A stretch of 64,000 nucleotides of DNA from Gnetum montanum (lineage: Eukaryota > Streptophyta > Gnetopsida > Gnetales > Gnetaceae): positions 169,506 through 233,505 of the forward strand of contig MNCI01011771.1 in assembly GCA_015680685.1 (NCBI GenBank), given 5' to 3'. The notes under the pieces are model-generated. The model saw nothing but the letters and a program-made list of their open reading frames with translations, was not told the DNA's origin and did not search any database. A program made the position numbers and the translations under genes. Positions 56,281 to 64,000 of this stretch are shown here, in pieces (position 1 is the first letter of the stretch; the number at the start of each line of letters is the position of its first letter).

Positions 56281-59050
56281 CATCATACACCAACAATAAT
56301 GTGTCTTTCACAAGGAAGCAATAATGCATTGTATGAAGAGAATATTCATTGAAGAATCGATGAGATATATATTGAAGAAAATTAGAGTGATCAACCTCAT
56401 GTAGGGGATTCATATGTTCACAATCATCCTAACTATGCTAAAGGACTACATTCACCTAAGACAGACAATCCTATAGGAGATGAAGTAAGTCCTAGAGTAG
56501 GGGAGGCCTCAAGGCCTAGGACCTTCTCAAAAGTTGGAAAAGATAAATCAAGGGACCATGTGGAAAACCATTGAAGCCATGGCAATCATCCTAGTTTCTC
56601 ATCTTTATCTTCCTCTTTAATGACTATTTTTTACGAAGATGAACATAGGTATAGAGACAAAGCTCTACTATGGGGTCAAAATAAGCGTAGAAATCAAAAC
56701 CATGGGAAAAATCAAAGACCTCAACATGAACATAGCCAAAACCATCACAATTGTGTAGATAGAAATAACAATTTTCATCAAGCCATGTCCAATGATGATG
56801 AACCCTTTTTGGCCACTATGAGCTTGATGTAAATCATAGAGGTAGTTAAGATACCCCATAGGCATTGTAGGGAAAGTTGCATAAAAAGGCTCGATATGAA
56901 TAATAATCCTAAATTTGTGGGAGGCTATGATTATGATCCACAACATCACTTACAAGCCTTCCATGATGCTTGTGCCTTGCAAAATATCAAAAATAAGTAG
57001 CAAAATCTTAAGCTCTTCTTTAGGACACTAATAGAAAAAGTTAAATTATACCTTATACCATTGTTGAATGTTTAGGCCTAACAAAACACTTGGAACATCA
57101 TTGGAACCAAGTTTCATCCACTAGTGGTTCACAATGGTAGAACTTTTTAATGAAAAATACCAAACCTATGTAAGAGTGTCCAACCTAAGAAAATAAATCC
57201 AAGGGTGGAAGCAAGAAAATCATGAACCCTTGGATGTGGGCTTGGATAGATACTATTCACTAGTACATAGATGTCCTGGCCATGATTTTTCTCAACAGAA
57301 GAAACTTTTCCACATCATAGATGGGCTTCATAATGAAATGAGGGAGACCCTTGGGATGTATGCTCAAGGTTGATTATACAAAATAAAAGCCCGTTAGATA
57401 CAAAGGCTAATCGAGCAAGTGGTAAAATAAGAAGAAGAGCTATGTAAATGAGGGAATTTTGAGAAATATCATTAGGATCCAACTTTTCAAAAGAAGAGGA
57501 TCCATAGCTCTTGATGAGGTGATTTCACAACAAACCTTGCCATTACAATAATCTCTTGATGAACTCCAGGCAAGGCTAGATAGGATGTCAAAATGGATAA
57601 ATGAAAAAGCTACAACTTTTGTAAAAACTATAGAGGAGAAGGTAACACAAAATTAATTAGGTGATCACAACAAAATGACGAAAAAGAACCAAGAGATAGG
57701 TAAGAACACTGATCAGCAAAAAGGGAAAATAACTTTAGAAGAAGAGGCTATAAACTCAACCATTGAAGAAGATGATGGATGTGATATCTACATATATGAC
57801 CATCTGAAGGGCTATTGCCTAGTCATGTTACATCTACATGAGTATTGGACTTTTTCATTGAATCCCAAGTTCTTACAAAAGCAAATGCCTAGGAAATTAC
57901 CTTTCTCACAAGGTAATTATAGACAGTCCTACAACCAACCATACTATCCTAGTGGGACATCTTATTAGCCTCAAAACTACTATTAACTGCAATGGGAAAA
58001 GCCACAATTGTTGGGGAGGCCATTAGCAATCCAACCCTACCCTTACTACTAACCTAAACTATACAGATATTATGTTCAACAACCTATTTCTCCAACTAGT
58101 TCTACATCCTCTACTTCAAATTGCTACTGCCACTCTCCTAAATATCATCATGATATGACATCTTCTAAAGCATCACTACCTCACACCTCCCATCCTTCAT
58201 CATATCCTTAATATTCTCATACTTCCCTCCATCATATATCACCACCAAAAACATAGGAAGGCTCAACACCATGACATCAATGAGAGAATGTCACTTATGT
58301 TGTGAACATACATAGAAATGATAGTGCTAGTAGATCTCCATCACAATCTCAGAAATTCCCTTTCTTTAGGATGGTTCCCACATGTAAGGATAATAATCAT
58401 GGACCTACTAACTCATCCAATCCATCACAATGTCAATCAAGTACAAAAACCTTCCTTTCATGACCAATATCTTTTAATCCTATGCAAGGGCCAACATCTA
58501 TCATTACTGCAACACCTAATAGAAGTTATGAATCTAGCATTGTCAAGAGATAGAAGAATCCATGCATCACTAATAATAGTAAAGGATGTAGTTGTGGGCT
58601 AGAAATTTAAAATATTAGCACAACCCACAACAAAGTGAAGGGACAAGTGTGTGAGCAAAAACTAGCCTATGAAGTAACTACTAAACTAGAAGACATCTAG
58701 TGGCTTGAAAATGAGAATGTAAAATTATTTCAAAGATGCATGGAAGAAATTAATTCATTTATTAGTGCTAGACTTAAGAAAACAAACCAAATAGAGAACA
58801 TAGACACAGATATCTTACATTTTCATTATACACCAAAAGAGGATATTAAAAATGAAGACCCAAGAATTAAAATAGAAAATCAAGAAGAAGAACCAAACAC
58901 ATCTGCATCCCCTAAAATAGAAATACCTTCAACTCCAAATAAAAATACATCTCCAATTGATCCAAAAAAGACTATCACCAATGTTAGATCTTCTACCACA
59001 TGATTAATTAAATTAGTAACAGTGATAGATGGAAAACCAATAGTGTATAA
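56281..59050 (+). pseudogene. Gag-like polyprotein of the gag-only element
   Basis: An Asn/His/Arg-rich N-terminal part (56620-56832, KRRNQNHGKNQRPQHEH) leads to IKRLDMNNNPKFVGGYD, DPQHHLQAFHDACAL and LKLFFRTLIEKVKLYL. In another frame come RYYSLVHRCPGHDF, KKLFHIIDGLHNEM and IQRLIEQVV (57230-57430), a retrotransposon gag domain pattern. Downstream are KEEA-rich and Pro/Tyr-rich parts (YNQPYYPSGTSY), a Ser/Thr-rich part, and an open acidic end 58740-59003 (MEEINSFISARLKKTNQ). A homologous copy lies at 62470-64000. Stops and shifts throughout. Confidence 0.7.
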
Positions 59051-60600
59051 CTAGGGGATTATGCAATCCATCTCTTGATGTGTGTCCATAAGATTAGTCA
59101 TGGAAGATATGCTCCATCCTTGTTCAAAAAATAATAAGTGTTTTTCACCTTTTTATTTTTACAATTTCTTATCATTTTCCTATTTCTTCCAAAATTTTCT
59201 AATTCTTAATATGTTTTTCATTTCTTAATATTTTTCTCTTTTCTTGAGTCATTTCCTTTATGTTTTATGATTTTCATTTATATTTCTATTAATAATTTTT
59301 CCAAGTCATGATGCAAAAGTCAATGCTATGTGTTGGGTTTTTGTGCTATGCTATTAAAATGATTGGGTAAGTAATTGTTTAAAGTAGTGAGACCACCTCA
59401 TCCATCCATCAAGTTTTTTAAATAAAAGGTCTTTTTCAAGGAAATAATTTGGTTCTTATTTCATGAAAATTAAATTAATCAATGATCATTATACCTTGAA
59501 GAAGGATGGAATGACCAATTGGGAATGGTAAGGGTGTGACCTCAAGGGGACTTGTTGGGTTTTCGTCTTATCTTCCTTCATGTTGTTTATGACTCCTCTT
59601 GGAATGTATCATCACTTCTCTATCGACTAATAATAGGAAGCTAAAAGTATTTGAATGGTGTGGTCCCATAAAAAAATAAAAAATTTCAATCAAAAAAAGA
59701 AGGAAGAAAATGAAAAAATAATAATAATGATCTACAAGCACTAATTATGGGGCTAGAAATACATGTTACCCATGCTTGAAGGCACCTCTCTAACTAAGGC
59801 TCTTTCTTTCTTCTTCTCTTTTCTTCTCTTTTTGGAGTGATGATTTTTTTTGAGGTGGTTGTGGACTCATGGTGGTTAGTAGGATTGAACACATCAATGC
59901 AAGGTTACTGTTCATGGCATGGACTTGGTTTGAACTTGGACAGATAGGTATGCTAATCATTTTAATCACATTTATCAAAAGAACCTATTGTGAACATGGA
60001 CAAGTACCTTATATCCTGATCTTTGTAATTATTTCTCATTCCATTATTCACCTCACTACTACATGCGATTATGAGCCTTTTTGTTTTGTGTACTATAATG
60101 CAACATCCCAACCACAGTAGTTGTGTGTTGTTTGGAACAAAGGCATGATTCACATTTAACTTATCGAGTGCCCATGAACATCTATAGAAGCAGTTATGTA
60201 AGGGCATTATGGTAGGAGCCTACTTTAGAGAGGACCCACCTACATAACTTTTGTTGATCATGGCTTTGAACTAACCTTCACATCTTCCAAAACATCAATG
60301 ACAATTTCTATAAATTTATGCATAATTTTGGGACTACTTCTCATCACTTTCAATTATTATTTTACCTTTTTTCACTTTTCTATTGAAATATCCTTCAAAT
60401 TCAATAAATCTTAGCCATCTTCTGAATTAGACCTTTGGTTTCAATTGTTTGAAAACTTGTGTGCTTCCAGAGTTACGCTTATTAGTCATGGGGGCTAGGG
60501 ATGTCTACTTTGAAAATTTAAAATTTTTCTAACATCCTATTTTTGAACATCATGGTAACTAATAGCAATTGATCAAAATAATGTAAATAGCTTGATGATT
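59051..60600 (+). other. 3' region of the gag-only element
   Basis: Shares several blocks with 45850-47050 (for example GTGTGACCTCAAGGGGAC at 59528, ATTCACCTCACTAC at about 60045). AT-rich; no protein recognised. Confidence 0.6.
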
Positions 60601-60608
60601 TTAGTTAN

Positions 60609-61050
60609 GTCTTTTTCTAGGCATGGAAATGAAGCCAAGAGAGTTACAACAAAGGATATGCCCATTGAAAAATTTCAGCACATACAAGATAGCCGCTCAA
60701 GCATTGCATGTTTGCTAGATCCATGGGACAATGAGAAGAAATTTCAATCCATACTTCAAGAATGTTATACATAACTAGAGAAGCATCAACATAACAATCA
60801 AGGTTGGAAGTCTACTACTACTAGTGGCAATAAGAAGAATCATCTTTAGTAGATTCTTGAAGACCACTATAAATTTTGTAATCTTCAAATTTTTTCCAAT
60901 ATTTTTATCACTCTATCATTTTGTATGCATCCACTTGAATAAAATTTTGTAATGTTTCACTCAAAGTTAGTTAGTAGTTAGTGTTAGTCAATAATTCCAT
61001 ACCTTTCCAATTTTGTAAAAACTCAAGGAAAAGTTTTCATTCAGGCATGG
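60609..61050 (+). pseudogene. Unrecognised short reading frame before LTR copy 3
   Basis: After the N at 60608 an open stretch reads FSRHGNEAKRVTTKDMPI, QDSRSSIACLLDPW and EKKFQSILQECYT, then a stop at 60774. No family recognised. The sequence after 60985 (CCATACCTTTCCAATTTTG) matches the end of the extra sense ORF at 53920-53981. Confidence 0.4.
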
Positions 61051-61055
61051 AGGTA

Positions 61056-62010
61056 TGATGAGTCATGGTTTGTAGTATCAACTGGGCCCCATCGACTAGG
61101 CCCCATTGATGTGGTTTTTTGTGTCAACTAAGCCCCATCAACTAGGCCCCATTGACATAGTCTATGATGTCAACTAGGCACTGTTGATGTGGTCTACTAT
61201 GTTGACTAGGACCTATCAATGTAGCCTAGGAATAAAATCTATAAATATGCACTCACAGCCATGTTTATGTCATTCTTTGGTTAATAGAGTAGCAAAACTC
61301 TTGTAGTTTTATTTCATAGTCTTAGAGAATAGTCAATGAGTGCCTATGGTGTGGATTTGAGTCAGTTGTACGATATCTTATTCAAGTGGTAATGTACCTA
61401 GACACATTTCATGAATAGCAATATGATCAAGATTGATTTTTATTTATTAAAGTACTTTGACTTATATTAAGTTTAATTTTTGCAATTTTTATTTCATGTG
61501 CTTATTTAATATTTATGTTTCCATGCATGTTAATGAATTGGTGGAATGAGCATGATCAATTTTGAGCATAAACACATATTCACTTGGTAATCCGAGCAAA
61601 GTTATTACTTAGTTTTCCTAGTAGCATAGCATTTGGTAATCCCAATAGTGGATATGTGGGTTTAGGATGTGTACGACAAGTTGGGAATGAACACTTATTG
61701 CCCATAGGCGAGTTTAGGCTTTACTTGCCATTGTTAATTAGTTTAAAGAAATGATTTCTTTGTTATCATTAGGAGTATCATAAGGCTGAAAAAAAATCAA
61801 GAATCATATGCCTCACTTTGGACTAAACCATATGTGAAAAAGCTACAACTAGTCCAAGTGCAAATACAAAGAACTACGATCAAGCCATAATAATCTAGAT
61901 TCCATAACTAGTCCTATCCATGGAATTCGACTAGATCGTGCATGAATAGTTGTGCTTCATATGGTTGGACATAGGGGATACCTTGCCACTCATCATTTAT
62001 CAATAACAAT
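61056..62010 (+). repeat. Right family LTR copy 3
   Basis: Starts TGATGAGTCATGG after GGAGGTA. Tandem CAACTAGGCCCCAT-type words at 61077-61212, TATAAATA at 61240. Best match to copy 2. The end is estimated from loss of similarity near CACTCATCATT. Confidence 0.8.
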
Positions 62011-62089
62011 AATATTTTATTTTAAGATAAAATTATGAATTAAAAATATCTTCTTCTCATATGGTAGATTTCCCACCTACATGATGCAA

Positions 62090-64000
62090 CTAAAGGGTGT
62101 GATAAAAATACAAGGATAACATGCCATGGTAAGTAAAAGTAGTCTTCAAATATCTAGAATCTATCTTCATACTTCACCAAGGTAAATAGATGTGATGGAG
62201 AATCCTAAAAAGAAAGAAATTGTTATCACCTGAATAATTAGTGTCATCAATGCTCGTGGTAGAATTGATGAGAATGGAGCCTAAAGTAGTAGCCATAGAC
62301 TACTATGCAATCAATGAAATTACCAAAAATTAAGAGTCCTAATTATGTAAGAACCAATTCATGGAGGTGCATTATAAGGCTTCCAAGAAGAGGCTACCAT
62401 TCATCTAACATTATAAAAAAAGGAGGATACTGATTATCAATTAGGAAGATATTACTGACAATATCCTCCATCCCCAAGGGAGGATGATATGTATCATCCT
62501 TATTTACATTTAACCTTGGCAAGTAATCAATCTAAGGGAAGGATAGGATCTAGAATAAGGAAGACCTCATGATCCAAGTCTTCTAGTATATAGACAAGAG
62601 AACACAAAAGGGATCACTGGAGGAGAGCAAGCTAACATAACTCTTACATTTCTTCACCCTCATCTTCTTCAGCCTCATCATCAAGCTTTAACAAGGATGA
62701 ATATGACAAAGATATAAGGGTAAATAATCATAGGCAAGGTGAAAATGATCAAAAGTATCATCATAGGAATGGTAGAAGAGAAGGTAAAAATGAACAAGGA
62801 GATGGATGTGATCACAAAAGGAGGTGAAGCAAACAATACCAAGAAAGACATGATCATTATAGGGACCATGAGAATTACGATGATCATGATGAACAACTAA
62901 TTATCATAAGAAGCATGATAAATATCTAGAAGATAATTTACATCCCTACTAGGAATCATAGTGATAGTGAGATTAAAAGGTTAGATATGTACCATACTCC
63001 AAATTTTGAAGGATACTATAATGCAAATTTACAATATCATCTCCAAGTATTTCATGATTTCCACAACTTGAAGAATATTAATAATGATAAGAAAACATTG
63101 AAACTCTTTCCAAGGATACTCATCCATGAAGCTAAAATGTTTTACTAGTTCTTAAATTCAAAATCTATCAAGAGATAGAGTATGACATTAAAATTATTCA
63201 ATGAAAAAGATCAAACATAATCTAGGATGTTCAATATGAGGAAATGAATTCAAGGATGAATAAAAGGTAACCAAGAGTCTCTTAATGGATCCTTGGGTAG
63301 ATACTATTCTTTCCTTTTCAATTTCATAGGCCATGGCTTTTTTCAAAGGGAACAAATATGCCATATCATAGAAAAACTCTAAAACAAGACAAGAGAGATC
63401 TATGTCCAAGAGAGATTATTTGAAATGACATTCAATTAGATCCAAAGGTTAATTGAACAAGTGACAAAGAAGAAAGATAAACTAAAGAAGAGAGAAAGTA
63501 CAAAAAGTATAACAATTATCCCTTAATCCATAAAAGAAATGTACATCTCAGTGAACCTAATGAAGAAGCACCATTAAAAGAGGTAGCATAGAGAAAGACA
63601 TTACTAATTTAGAAATTAATTACTAAAATATTGGCTAAGAGTGATAAAATATGGAACTTTATTGATGAAAAATTCCAAATAAATTTAAAGATAGTGGTTG
63701 AGAAAGGGGAGTAATAAAAAAGCCAAGGATAAATATAGAAGAAAGAAAAGACATACAAAGAAGGAATATTGCTAGTAGAAAGGGAAAGCCATTGTAGTAG
63801 AAGATGTTGTCGACTTAGAATTAGATGGTGATGGATGTAAAATTTTCTAATATGAACATCCAAAGAGTTATTATCTAAAAGTGTCACACATACAATAGTA
63901 TGGGATTTATGCCTTAAACTCAAAATTTGTCAAAAGGTAAGTTCCTACAAGGTTCTTTTATTCTTAAGATAACTTTAGGTAGCTCTTCTACTAATAATAA
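62090..64000 (+). pseudogene. Second gag-like region (continues beyond window)
   Basis: Homologous to 56281-57960. Visible segments are SSSSASSSSFNKDEYDKD, HHRNGRREGKNEQGDGCD, IKRLDMYHTPNFEGYYN, LQYHLQVFHDFHNLKN, KKTLKLFPRILIHEAK, LGRYYSF, FNFIGHGFFQ and IQRLIEQVTKKKDKL. Near the end, DGDGCKIF and HPKSYYLKVSHIQ match DDGCDIYIYDH and LKGYCLVMLHLH of the first copy. Many stops and frame changes. It follows LTR copy 3 directly, giving an LTR-gag-LTR-gag tandem order. Confidence 0.65.

Larger units (their letters stand above)
55285..62010 (+). mobile_element. Gag-only (non-autonomous) LTR element of the right family
   Basis: LTR copy 2, gag-like region 56281-59050, a 3' region matching the one 3' of the integrase at 45841-47250, a PPT-like GGAGGTA and LTR copy 3. 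No protease core, RT, RNase H or integrase is found between gag and the 3' region. LTR copy 3 is at the same time the left LTR of another gag region (62090 onward). Confidence 0.7.

Noticed and set aside
59869-60120. 83-codon hydrophobic frame (MVVSRIEHINARLLF...)
   Set aside because: The homologous region at 46700-46950 has no matching frame, so it is not conserved as coding.

Overview
This window is plant DNA that I read as entirely made of LTR retrotransposons; I see no host gene, rRNA, tRNA or CRISPR. The evidence is nested Ty3/gypsy-type Gag, protease, RT, RNase H and integrase remnants, long AT-rich LTRs with TATAAATA boxes, GT-AG introns and extensive C-to-T decay. It suggests a large, repeat-rich vascular plant genome (gymnosperm, fern or large angiosperm; I cannot tell which).

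Left two thirds (1-44378): three nested copies of one Tat-like family. Element 2 (+, oldest) occupies 15053-23395 and resumes at 41745-44378. Element 1 (-), 1-15052, is inserted in the gag of element 2 and runs off the left edge. Element 3 (+), 23401-41739, is nearly complete at 18.3 kb, has a 5-bp target duplication (CTTCC) and splits element 2. The layout in element orientation is LTR, PBS, leader, gag with a CxxH...C knuckle and PFVVxVP repeats, protease, a repeat cluster, an antisense gene, a second repeat cluster, RT, degenerate RNase H, second RNase H, integrase, a third repeat cluster (element 3), PPT, LTR.

The most interesting item is the antisense gene between protease and RT in all three elements. 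It is multi-exonic (about 7-8 exons), with GT-AG introns at the same places and nearly equal exon lengths (exon 4 is 1044, 1053 and 1044 bp). Exons 2-3 resemble an NLI/FCP1-type HAD phosphatase domain in which both catalytic aspartate motifs are replaced in every copy. Exon 4 resembles the putative plant transposon protein domain. A basic/acidic linker, a coiled-coil-like exon and an acidic tail follow. Most in-frame stops are TAG where a sister copy or the context suggests CAG, so the copies look like decayed versions of a real gene.

Right third (45155-64000): a different, lower-GC gypsy-type family after a 776-bp gap. An integrase tail is followed by a long 3' region with an extra sense ORF that is interrupted by a four-unit tandem array. 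Then come three related LTRs (53982, 55285, 61056) with two gag-only internal regions between or after them, suggesting non-autonomous elements in a shared-LTR tandem arrangement. A single N at 51338 separates two identical 328-bp blocks, probably an assembly artefact.
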